DNA from: Paramarasmius palmivorus
Taxonomy: Eukaryota; Basidiomycota; Agaricomycetes; Agaricales; Marasmiaceae
DNA length: 41,152 nucleotides
Direction: 5' to 3'
Assembly: GCA_037176845.1 (NCBI GenBank)
Contig: JAYKXP010000269.1
Location: 1-41,152 of the forward strand
Shown here: positions 32,281 to 41,152 of the stretch, piece by piece
Layout of the letters: each line of letters starts with the position of its first letter
Numbering within the stretch: position 1 is the stretch's first letter
Program-made: the position numbers and the translations under genes
The notes under the pieces: model-generated
Told to the model about the DNA's origin: nothing
Databases searched by the model: none
The model's input: only the letters and a program-made list of their open reading frames with translations

Positions 32281-32364
32281 CTAGTGGGGCTCCACACTAA
32301 GCTTTAACGATCACTGGTGGGGCTCCACACCAAGTGAAAAGGGATCTAGTGGGGCTCCACACTA
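32281..32364. repeat. Three 19-bp repeats with inverted ends
   Basis: Copies at 32281-32299, 32314-32332 and 32346-32364 have the form CTAGTGGGGCTCCACACTA. The middle copy differs by A to G and T to C at matching ends (CTGG...CCA), which keeps the self-complementarity of the ends. Spacing is 32-33 bp. Confidence 0.9.
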
Positions 32365-33677
32365 GTCCTGAAACAATCAATCCTATCCAAAGAGTCTAGA
32401 TGAACTAGCTCTGTCCTATGGGTATCTCAAAGTTCTTAATTTCACGACTCTAGTTCAATATAGAGAAGGGCTTTTCAAGGTTTTATTTTCTAAGTTATTT
32501 TCTAAGCACACGTTGCCTCTATGGTCAACGATAGAAGACAAGAACTCTGCTATTGGTGCACTAGGGCTACGTATATAGCGGGGTAATTGCTTGAGGGCTT
32601 CCTAGGGGAAACCCTGCTGCTTATATACCCGTGAGCGTACATATTTTACATATAAGTGAAAGTGGGCACGATAAAGTAATAGTAACTATGCAAGAAATGA
32701 GAACGAGGAGAGGATTCTGTCCATATGAAGTAAGTATCTACCAGAAAAGGAAGGTTTGGATATATATTGGTTGGAATTCGACATTATTTTGCAGGACTGT
32801 GAGTCATATTACTTTTTGGTTGCTACGAAGTGGCGCGCAGAGGCGCTGTTCCGCATGGTGCGTTTCGGATATCGGTGCTAGGACATAGTTGTTCCGCTCG
32901 GAACTTGCTAGGAGTCCGATCTCGACCGAAACACTTCGGATTCGTATCCGAGGAAGGTAGGCTCTATGCCCTCGTAGTTCTATATTATATTTTCTATGTC
33001 CTAGGACAGTCCTGGCACAGAATCCTATCTGTTTCCTTGTTATAGGACTATATGTCCCTCACTAGTGTCTGTACTAGCAGTAGGAGTCCCAACTCGAAGC
33101 TCGAGGGATATTCCGATCGATATGGAAAGCTGTTAAGCCTCCATATGGTCCTCGTATCGATGACCCGGTTACTCGGACATTTCTAATCCTGGTAACTCTG
33201 CTCTCGAAGGTGACTCGCACCTCTAGCTTCTACCGTATTTGGTATATAGCTCTGATTCGTCCCCTAGGGTCCTTCTACGCTGTGGTAGTTGGTCCTCGTT
33301 CACTATCCCATCTCATATGTCCCATAGCGCGAGTATAGTGTAGCCATATGACCTACTAGGAAGTCTACCATGTACAGTAGCATGTCCTCGTAAGGTTCCA
33401 GCCTGGTAATAGAGTATAGATACGGTCTACAGGTTTCGACGCGTATCCTAGCGCAATCATATAGGGCTAACGACGACATCAACGTCTATGCGCGCGCAGC
33501 TAGTATTCACTACGCAATGCATGCCTATCTTATTCCTCGTCATATGCGCACTACTAGGTTCCTAGTAGTGCTACCAAGTCCATATAGTACTTAGTACGAT
33601 GTACTAGTGTGATTCTGAACACAACAATTGGTGTCAAAATGACTGTTTTTCAGCGATTTCGTTCTGGTACCCTCACA

Positions 33678-33696
33678 TCTCCCCCAAACCAAAAGA
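33678..33696. promoter_or_regulatory. 19-bp sequence shared upstream of both cargo genes, copy 1
   Basis: The sequence TCTCCCCCAAACCAAAAGA occurs here and at 37638-37656. It lies 500 bp before the ATG of the Zn2Cys6 gene. On the minus strand it is purine-rich and could instead be a polypurine tract. Confidence 0.6.
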
Positions 33697-34195
33697 TCTA
33701 GACCGTCCTCGGTCTGTAATAGTTCATATGAACTTCTTTCTGGGTGTATTCGAGATGCGCGCGGTCAGTTTACTCTGTCCGCGTTATGTCCGATCAGTTG
33801 ATGCCGGGGTTATCAAACCTCCTCGAGCGTCAATCATCTTTCATATTGATCTTATGATCAAATGGACCTTCGAGCGCTTCCCTCGTGCCAAAGCTAGTAA
33901 TCCCTCGTCTATTCTTAATGTCCTAGGACATTTTCTTCATAGGAGAACGGCCTTGTATAGCTAATCCAGGGTCATCGAACTTCTGCCGGTGACTGCTGGT
34001 TTCATGACTCAGCTTCCGTGATGTGATCGAATAGAAGCAGGATTCTCGGAATGTGATATATAGCTTTCACAAAGTTCAACCAAGTCCCAAATCCCTTTCT
34101 TTCTTTCTCCCCATCATCATCGTTTCTACAAGTCGCTTCCAGGTGCGTTTCCCGGTCGTTTCCTTTCGTTTTCTTTCTAATTTTCTTCTTCTAGG
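33697..34195. promoter_or_regulatory. 5' region of the Zn2Cys6 gene with a likely 5'-UTR intron
   Basis: A GTGCGT donor near 34143 (after TTCCAG) and a TTCTAG acceptor at 34194, one base before the ATG, suggest a leader intron of about 52 nt. C/T-rich stretches at 34095-34190 fit a fungal promoter and leader. No other feature is seen. Confidence 0.45.
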
Positions 34196-36758
34196 ATGCC
34201 CACACCCATTCGAAATCCTTTCGCGCCACCTCCAGCACCTCAGCCTAAACCTCGCAAGCTCAAGACTAAACGCGAGGAGCCGGAGCCCTTGGAGATGTCT
34301 CCTATGGAGATCTACGAGCAGCAGCTCGCGATGTACGAACGAGCAAAAGCCTTGGTTAAGGCATTCCTCGTATATCACGACTCTGTCTTCGGGAAGGAGC
34401 CCGAGTTCATCCCCACCGAACATTCGGTGCGCAAACTCTTGGTGGCTCAGAAGGACAACATCGTGCGTTGTACTTCTTCTATTTATTCTGATGGCTAACC
34501 GTTCTTCTCTTAGCACGAATATCACAAACTCTGCACGGACGAGGATCGCGGATTCAACATCCCCAAGTCCTACATGAGCGTTCTGCTCCAAATTTGCCAG
34601 TTAATCAACATGGCCGTCGACGCCAAGGTTATTTCAAGAAAGGAATTTTCCTCCTGGTTGCCGAGTACCGCCGAGACCAACGAACTTGTCAAGACATTCG
34701 AGGTGCGCAGCTCTAGTAGATATCTTCTGGGTTTTATTTTCTAATCATTTTTCTCTTCTAGGATTTCGATTTCCACTCTTCCTTGCCACCTCCCGTTCGT
34801 CCGAAAGTCAAGACTCCTCCGCCAATCGCTTCTTCCTCGAAAGGACCCAAACGCAAGAAGCCAAGTTCTGGTCTCGATATTAGCGATTCCGAGCCTAAAC
34901 CTCCCAAACGCTCGAAAATTCAGATTCAAGAGGATTCGTTTAGCGAGGACAGCTATGAGAGCGAGCACGCTGGAGTGGAGGAGACGACAAAGTCATATGG
35001 CGGGGAATGGTCCTACGATGGTGGGCAGGAGTTAACCCCTGTTGCTCCCACCAAGACCTCCTCGCGCCGCGTGAGTGTTTCTTTTATCATGCCCTTGCTT
35101 CATATGACCAATTTTCCTCCTAGCAATCGCCTTCTCCTGAGGCCACTGTTACCACTCGGAATAAGCCATCAACCAGCCTTCCCAAAGGCAAGGGCAAGGA
35201 CAAGGCTAGCGCGCCGAAACCCAAAGGTAAAGACAAGACCGCCGACCGCGAGAAACTCATCGCACCGGAACTCCGGGGTCCTGTAAGTCCTAGGACTCAT
35301 CGTTTCATTCATATGTTAATTCTCTCGTTTTCAGCGCTCGGCCTCAACTTATCCTCATGTGGCTGATAAAGTCATCGGGGGTACTAGCATAAGCTCTCGC
35401 ACTTATTTCTTCTATTTCGTAACTCATATGAGCATTTTCTAGGTCTCTTCTTCTGGACAGCGCGAAGCATACCATCCTCCAGCACCGCCTCATCCAGACG
35501 AGGACGACGGTTATGTCGCCGATGTGCTTTCTACCGCGGGAGGGCACGTCTATCTTCAAGGCAACGTCCAGCTCTCCTACGACTCGGTCATCTCGGCTAC
35601 ATCGATCGCTCCGGAGCCGAATTTTTACACCCAAGGTTGCGATCGATGCATCCAAAAAGGTCTGGGCTGTTCTCCTCGCGCCGATGGACACGCGGGTTGT
35701 ACTGGGTGCAAGAGCACCAATCAAAAGTGCTCTTTCACTCAGTCCCTCAAGGAGACTCTTGCTGCTCGTGATGAGCAGCTTGACCTCGGACTTCAGGGCC
35801 ACAACGGTAAACTTTTTCATATGAATTTTCTATAACGTTTTCTGATAGTTTTCTTTATCCTAGGACTGGTGCTGCAGCTCGAGGGGCTCTTGTCGACCAC
35901 CTCGTCCTTGCAGGGAGCCCTCGATATGCAGTTCTTGGCTACCCAGCACGTTCTGCGCCTCAACCAACAGCTCGAGCGTCAACGCATCCTCTTCTTGCGA
36001 TCTACTCGCGATCCTCGGGTCATATGCGCACTTCTTCGACTGCTGCACCCGAACGAGGAGGCCCTCACCAACGAGCGACTGGTGGTCTTGCTTACAGCCT
36101 TGAGGGTACCCCATTCTTCCTTCGACCTTCAGGCCGCCGGGTTCAAGGTTTGTGGCAAGGAGATTCTCGTGGTCGACATGTCCACAGATAAGACCCTCGC
36201 TAGTAAGTGGCTCATATATTCGTTTGCCTTCTATGCTTCTAACTTCTTCTCTAGCTTATCAACAGGTGGTCTCTCTGGCTGAGTCTGCCTTTCCTCCTGT
36301 CGATTTGGCCAAGTGGTTGGAAGCTCGTGTAGGTCCCGAGTACGTGATAAAGGTAAGTTTTCTTTTATTCTCTGAACTTCATATGATGAGCTGACTTGGT
36401 CATATAGGACAAAGCCGCACCCAAGGACACCCCAGGATCACCAATGGCTCAAGACTCAAAGCTCGAGGGACCTTCTTCTTCCCCTGCCAAAGCGGTATGT
36501 CCCAAAGCTCTCGTCATATGACTTTTCTGAATTTTTCATTCTCTTTCCTAGTCGGGTTCTACCGTCAAGACCGCTTCTCCTCGCTCCGTTTTGGATGTCC
36601 CTCCTTCCTCTAGCAACATCAAGGACTCCAAAACTGAGAAGAAGGGTGCCGGCTCGAAAAGCCCTATGGCCGTCGAGAAGGTTGGGGGCAGCTCCTCGGG
36701 AGATCGCATTGTGGACAAATCCCTTTGCGAGAAGTCTGCCAGCCCGGACTCGGAGTAG
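34196..36758 (+). CDS. Intron-rich cargo gene: Zn2Cys6-spaced protein with a coiled-coil-like region, about 688 aa
   Basis: Ten exons: 34196-34462, 34514-34702, 34762-35070, 35124-35282, 35335-35380, 35443-35806, 35864-36202, 36255-36352, 36408-36494, 36552-36758. All joints are in phase except exon 5 to 6, which is off by one base at a G run (35377-35381): a frameshift, or a weaker donor upstream. The N-terminal part is Pro/Lys-rich, then helical (EIYEQQLAMYERAKALVKAF, QLINMAVDAKVISRKEFSSWLP). Basic Ser-rich stretches (KGPKRKK, KGKGKDK) may be nuclear signals. Near residues 388-419 is C-x2-C-x6-C-x9-C-x2-C-x6-C (CDRC...CSPRADGHAGCTGC...C), exactly the fungal Zn2Cys6 spacing. A helical Leu/Gln/Arg-rich stretch follows, then a Ser/Pro/Lys-rich tail. 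The architecture recalls repeat-encoded hypothetical proteins of mushrooms. DNA binding is inferred from the cluster; function is unknown. Strand is opposite to the nearby gypsy pol. Confidence 0.65.
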
Positions 36759-37261
36759 TGGCCTCGTGGCCAAACTTTTGTTTTATTTTCATGGACTGAT
36801 ATTCTGCGCGCGCGCCCCTCAGTGGGCAAAATAATGTATACATATCATCTCGGCTCCCCTAGTACACACATTCAAGTACTAGGGTCGAAGCAATATCTTG
36901 TAGTCGTGTCTTCAAGACACAAAATCAATAATATTACATCTTGGTAAACTTCTAGTGTGACTAGTAAGCCTGCGTGAACTTAAACACATTCCTATTTAAG
37001 ACCAAATGTCCGAGGGACTTAATTTTGAGCCAATATGTCTAGATTGGTTACCACTCGGGAATTCTTCTAGCTCATATGAGGGCTCAAATGATCTTAATTC
37101 TCTGCGCTCGTATCATATATTCATGATTTTGGACTACTAAGACCGTTCTAAGTGCACTCGAGTGCGCTAGTAAGGTATCCTCTTAATCCTAGTTCTTCAT
37201 ATGCGTCCCCTTGGCTCAGCTTGGGAACGACTTCAAAAAGTAGTGTGAGAAAGGATTTATC

Positions 37262-37353
37262 CGCCTCTGCTGGGAGTCGAACCCAGGTCTTCCACTGAAA
37301 AGATAGCCTTCGGCGATGTATTCGTGGTGCTTTAACCCTTAAGCTACAGAGGC
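37262..37353 (-). tRNA. tRNA or tRNA-like gene, 92 nt, with an insertion in the anticodon arm
   Basis: The minus strand folds as a tRNA. The acceptor stem GCCTCTG pairs with CAGAGGC; the D arm is GCTT-loop-AAGC, with an A-box-like TAGCTTAAGGG; the T arm is CTGGG-TTCGACT-CCCAG, containing a perfect B box GGTTCGACTCC. Between D and variable arms are 36 nt instead of 17, closed by CCAC/GTGG, so about 19 nt are extra, including a small GCC-GAA-GGC hairpin. An intron at the usual place (after base 37) would leave anticodon TAC but an A instead of the universal U33 and a G/A mismatch at the stem base. The amino acid is therefore uncertain, and it may be a decayed tRNA or a tRNA-derived element. No CCA is encoded, as expected in eukaryotes. 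Confidence 0.6.
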
Positions 37354-37637
37354 TGTAACTGTTGCAATTATATTGCTTAGTTAGCCCTTCTACCCCTGTT
37401 CACTCTGCCGTTGTCCTATCTTTCATAGTGTCTTTCTCTAGTTCTTTCATATGGCCCTAGCGTTGTGTAGTTTATGCACTTAGTACCTCATATGGATTGT
37501 CCTATGTGCTTTTCAACTCTGCTCGGGACTTTTTATCCTTTTCTGTCCGGTCATATTCCGCTCGGATGGATCTTGATGAGTTCTAGGGTTGAAAATATTC
37601 GAAAATATTCGGATTTTTCGGGTTACCACTAAGCATC

Positions 37638-37656
37638 TCTCCCCCAAACCAAAAGA
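37638..37656. promoter_or_regulatory. 19-bp sequence shared upstream of both cargo genes, copy 2
   Basis: Identical to 33678-33696 and 272 bp before the ATG of the 325-aa gene. Flanking bases show weak further similarity (GGTA-C-C about 15 bp before each). Confidence 0.6.
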
Positions 37657-37928
37657 AATGTCAAGTCCCCTTGACAGTGCCTCGCGGAAAAGTTTCAGCC
37701 GCTCTACACCAGGTGGCGATCATCTGCACCATCCGGAAATATCGCTAGCACCTTCATCCGCACCATTGGACCATATCTCTGGCTCAGTAAGATTTTTCTT
37801 GCCTAGCGCGTGAACCTTGCTCCCTAGGACCCTATAAAAGTGTCCTCGGAAAACCCAAGACCCATCACCAATCTCATCCTGTCTTTTCTGCTTCGCACTA
37901 GTCATCCTAGTTCACTCATTCTGCTCAT

Positions 37929-39180
37929 ATGTCTGCCAAAAACGTATCGTCCCCTGCCCCTGGTACTTGGAAAGATCGCTTGGAGTGGTTAACCAAAGCT
38001 CGCGAGCACATTCAAGAGGGCGAGGCTATCATCAAGATGGCCAACATCAAAATGCGCGACGCTAGCGCCAATGAACTCCTCAAGTTCTTCGTGCATATTC
38101 CTAGTGTATTCTATCTTGTTCATAGTACTGACTATGATTTCTTTTAACAGAAGGCCTCGTTGAACCCGTACCATATCGCCCAAGACCCCGAGGCCTATAG
38201 TGTGTACGACAAAGGGTTCAAGCTCCTCGAGGAGTACGGCAACGCGGCCGACCTTACCCTCGCTCCCGTCCTATGGATTTCCATTAAGGGTTTCAAGGAA
38301 CGCGTGGAAGGCTTGGTCAATCCACCTGCTACCCCTGCCAAGGTTCGCCTGCTATCATGTCCCGAGGAACCTCTCTGACTATTTTCCAGGGCTCTAGCAA
38401 CGCTGCCAATCCCACTAGTGGTAAGGCTAATGCCACTATCGTGGATGACGATGTCCAAATCGTTGAGCCTCCTGAAGCCGAAGTAAGTCCTCATATTATC
38501 CCATAGTCATCATATTAAATTTTCTATACTAGATGGCTGACGTCGAGGGCGGTATTAACCCCTCCATTCATGCTCCTAGTGGCAAGAAGAAGGTACGAGT
38601 ACTTTTATCTTGTATTCCTCGCACCATGCTGACTTTCATATGACTATTAGAAAGCTGAAAGTCGCTCTCAAACGGTATGTATTCCTTATCATATGGTCCC
38701 CAGCATGGCTATTCTTTCCCAAGCGTATCTCAAGGCGTCTTACTATCTCTCTAAGGCCAAGAACGCGAAGGCTGCTTCCGCTAAACGCATCCGCGTAGAG
38801 AAGGCTCTCACTGACCTCAGGGACGAAGAACCTGGTACGTCTTATTCTGTTGTTTTTCTTCCTAGTGCATTTACTGACGCTCATATGACATAGAGGAACG
38901 CTTGATGCGTCTCCGCGGGGACGAGCATATCATCAATCTGATGAGCATGCTTCCCTTCATGGATATCTCTTCTGTCTCGGACGAGGCTTTGAAGTCGGTT
39001 CATAACCGTCTTCGTACTGAGATGGCTGTTCTTCGCCACGCGGTCGAGTATACCATCAGCCAATACAAACTCGCGGCTAAGCAGTTCAATGAAGTTGAGC
39101 ACAAGCAAGCCACTCGCGCTGAGCGAGCTGGCCATATGGCTCTTGATACTGCTCCTAGCACCTCTTCCCAAGCTCAGTAG
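37929..39180 (+). CDS. Second intron-rich cargo gene, helical protein of 325 aa
   Basis: Six exons join in phase: 37929-38090, 38151-38342, 38390-38482, 38533-38592, 38651-38834 and 38894-39180, totalling 326 codons. The product is mostly charged helix: WKDRLEWLTKAREHIQEGEA; YSVYDKGFKLLEEYGNAADL; APVLWISIKGFKERVEGLV; a Pro/Ser linker with an acidic DDDVQIVEPPEAE; AYLKASYYLSKAKNAKAASA; and ALKSVHNRLRTEMAVLRHAV, probably coiled coil. No known domain. The same architecture occurs in repeat-linked mushroom hypotheticals that accompany the Zn2Cys6-type gene, so the two may work together; that is inference. A fragment lies inverted at 27331-27642. An apparent 29-nt intron inside exon 5 is not needed, since the frame reads through it. 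Three introns or intron-like stretches contain CATATG. Confidence 0.7.
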
Positions 39181-39310
39181 ATAGTCCATAGTCGCCTATG
39201 TCTCTCGTAGTACCAAAATACACCGTTGTTGATGTTCATATTGGAGTTTGATTTATTTATTTATTTTCCTCGGAACTCTTTAGCATCCCTAGGAGTTTTC
39301 TATAGGTGTC

Positions 39311-41152
39311 CTAGCGACGTTTAGATCTGCGAGGACCTTCAGACTTCTGTTCTAAGTCTGGCACTTCATTATCCTCCATCGTCTCAAAATCTCCTATGTC
39401 CAGACGATCGTCTCTGAATGCATAGTCAACACTAGTTCCATATTGTACATCATCCTCGTCATCAACCAATTTCTCTAGCTGTTCCTTAGATAGATCTATG
39501 AGATCATGTATATCTTTAGGCAGCGCTATGGGTTTATAACGAGCGATATGAGGTAGTACGCGAACGCGGAAAAGACCAACTTTGCCTTTCTGTACCGTTC
39601 CATCCATCTCAGCTACAATATAGGAACCTCCTTTCGTTCGGCGTATGACATATCAAGGTCCTAGGTAGTGAGATACATTTTACGCCCCCCCCCCCCCCCC
39701 CCATCAAGACTCGATTCGATAGTGGATTTCTGACTTGTAACCAACGTTCCAGGAGCAAAGTTAATAGGTATCCTTATCTGGAATAACGATGATCTTCTCG
39801 AATTTCTTTAGAGCTTTAACTTTGTTTTCATCTATTCCTGGCCATCATATGTTTTCTACATGCACCCTATGCTTAGCTAGAGCCTGCGCGCGTTAGCCCA
39901 AAACTGTTCCTCGTTGAGTAAGACTCGTCCATGCTATCCTTACTAGCCAAGTCGATTCAACTATGTCGAGCGGTTAACACAGGTTCTGCACCCGTTACGA
40001 GGAAGTAAGGTGAACACCCTAAACCCTTGCGTACTGTTAGCTCTGATCTGCCCATAGGACTGGTTTCAGTTATTGATACCACTGCTTCAGGTCATCGTGT
40101 CAAAGCTTTTGCTAACGCCTTGCGAATGTCAAAGTGGCGCTCGTTCGATTTTACCATTTGCCTTAGAGTTATATGGAGAGATTCGAATCCCTCGTATCCC
40201 ATATTTCTTCTCTAAACCACTCGAGGACGCGTCATCTGTGGTGCAGTGTATGTCTGTCACCACTTCCTCGGGACATCCCCATCAGGCATATGATTTCTCA
40301 TCAAGAACCACTCTGCAATCTGTCCTAGCTGACTCGGTTTTCAAGGCTCACTAGCCTGGACCAATTTTGTCATCGCGCAACGTCCATGTACAACGTTTTT
40401 GCAGCCATTGCTATGGGGTGACATCTTAAAGACGACTACATGTATTTTCTGGAATAGAGAAGAGTGTAGGATACGCTCGGCGGTATCTGAACCCTTCTCG
40501 CGCTCTATGTCTGTTCTGGGCATATCTCACAGGACTTGACAAACCATTCAACATCCGGACTCTATATGCGGCCACCAAAATCTTTTCTCTATATATTCTT
40601 ACGTAGCGAACATCCCTTTATGCCCTAGGCAATCATGAGATGATTCCAGCATCCATAGCCGTTTCTTCTTTTCGACCACTAGCCTATGTTGACTAGGATC
40701 TTCAAAATTCCTTCTATATACCGTCCCTCGTTATCCACAAGAACTTTGATGCTCTATTGTTTAATCTTGACTTTTCTCCGTTCGGCTCAGGTTCCGGATC
40801 GACGCGGAGTTAGGCCTAGATAGAGTCCAAATAATATTTTTTTCTCTGATTAAAAAAAAAAAATCGGCAGCCGATCATCTTGAGCTGCGAAGGGCATTCT
40901 GATCGGGGGTCTCAGTTCATATGGATTTTCTTTTTTGGGGTTCGTATTTTCCCCGGTCCATTCAGGTGGAAGCATGATATTATGTAGGAATTGAGTCTAA
41001 CACAACACCGAGCGATATCTTAATTCTTTCCGCGGTTTGTGTTTATAAACACATTTTCTTCCCGAGGACTTGGAGCTCTTCCATCAATGTCGTCTCGGAC
41101 GTAGCTAGGACCTTTAATTAAAATTATCCTCTAGTATCAAATATCGCCTTTG
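39311..41152 (-). pseudogene. Ty3/gypsy pol remnant (integrase and C-terminus), truncated by the window edge
   Basis: Read on the minus strand from right to left, the degenerate frame shows the end of the RNase H-integrase linker (RLWMLESSHDCLGHKGMF near 40660-40610), the integrase zinc-binding HHCC module (FWWPHI, then WFVKSCEIC, near 40590-40520), an integrase C-terminal piece (RKGLGCSPYFLVTGAEPVL near 40035-39980), FAPGTLV near 39750, YVIRRTKGGSYIVAEMDGT near 39660-39595, and a final open frame of 98 codons ending in EGPRRSKRR at 39311. Stops and frameshifts are frequent and a run of 18 C (39685-39702) breaks the frame. Protease, reverse transcriptase and most of RNase H lie outside the window. 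This order places it in Ty3/gypsy. It converges with the two plus-strand genes. Confidence 0.85.
39685..39702. repeat. Run of 18 C
   Basis: A pure C run sits inside the gypsy integrase C-terminal coding region and breaks the frame. Compare the homopolymer tracts at 2170-2445 and 4943-5437. Confidence 0.9.

Larger units (their letters stand above)
31858..33677. repeat. Non-coding, repeat-bearing block; candidate long LTR of a gypsy element
   Basis: No coding region is visible across 1.8 kb. The left border is where the KDZ gene is cut. Near the right border, on the minus strand, is a purine-rich GGTTTGGGGGAGA followed by TGTGAGGG, the arrangement expected of a polypurine tract and an LTR start for the minus-strand gypsy pol at 39.3-41 kb. 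Inside are two sets of short direct repeats and frequent CCTAGGAC-like and CATATG words. The partner LTR would lie beyond the window, so this is a hypothesis. Confidence 0.4.
36759..37928. other. Intergenic region between the two cargo genes
   Basis: It holds the tRNA-like gene at 37262-37353, the second copy of the 19-bp shared sequence (37638-37656), five CATATG sites counting 37926 at the edge of the next gene, and a short alternating CG/CA stretch near 36807. No protein gene is supported. Confidence 0.5.

Noticed and set aside
32200..32364. Possible CRISPR-like repeat array
   Set aside because: Only two and three copies with uneven spacers, in eukaryotic transposon DNA, and no cas genes.
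38675..38703. Apparent 29-nt intron with a 20-nt microexon before it
   Set aside because: Too short for a spliceosomal intron, and the normal acceptor at 38650 gives an exon that reads straight through in frame.

Overview
The window looks like nuclear DNA of a filamentous basidiomycete, most probably an Agaricomycete. The reasons are short GT-AG introns (about 45-90 nt), KDZ-type transposases with the CxC2-like cysteine cluster, expanded mushroom families of unknown function, and Ty1/copia and Ty3/gypsy retroelements. Most of the window is a mobile-element compartment. The one securely named host gene is RPA3 at 29.3 kb.

Layout. 0-3.2 kb: unassigned DNA, a decayed Ras-like GTPase pseudogene, and a 276-nt stretch with no C at all. 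3.2-10.8 kb: a broken KDZ transposase gene interrupted by a homopolymer-rich block and by a 2.65-kb near-palindromic foldback element with a 9-bp target duplication, followed by an array of TTTTTACAAAT-like motifs. 10.8-20.0 kb: five intron-containing genes of mushroom-expanded or unknown families (250 aa; a gene with one in-frame TGA; a second with one TGA and an uncertain end; a 307-aa protein with an RNase H1 N-terminal-like domain; an 836-aa Pro/Ser-rich protein). 20.19-27.08 kb: a nearly intact minus-strand Ty1/copia element with 275-bp LTRs differing at two bases, a TGGAA target duplication, a half-tRNA-type primer site, and two in-frame TGA codons between gag and pol. 27.1-30.0 kb: a small host island (129-aa gene, 99-aa gene, RPA3) beside an inverted fragment of a gene found intact at 38.5 kb. 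30.7-31.86 kb: the N-terminal part of a second KDZ transposase, cut off by new sequence.

31.86-41.15 kb: the most unusual part. A decayed minus-strand gypsy pol runs off the right edge. Between its stop and a long repeat-bearing, possibly LTR-like region (31.86-33.7 kb) lie two intron-rich genes on the opposite strand and a tRNA-like gene. One gene encodes a Zn2Cys6-spaced cysteine cluster plus a helical region. The palindrome CATATG is about tenfold enriched here. My best reading is a large gypsy-derived element with antisense cargo genes, but only one side of it is in the window.

The assigned genes give no single pathway. RPA3 works in single-strand DNA binding during replication and repair, the transposon genes serve element mobility, and the mushroom-expanded families have no function I can assign. 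Exon coordinates come from reading splice sites and checking phase by hand.
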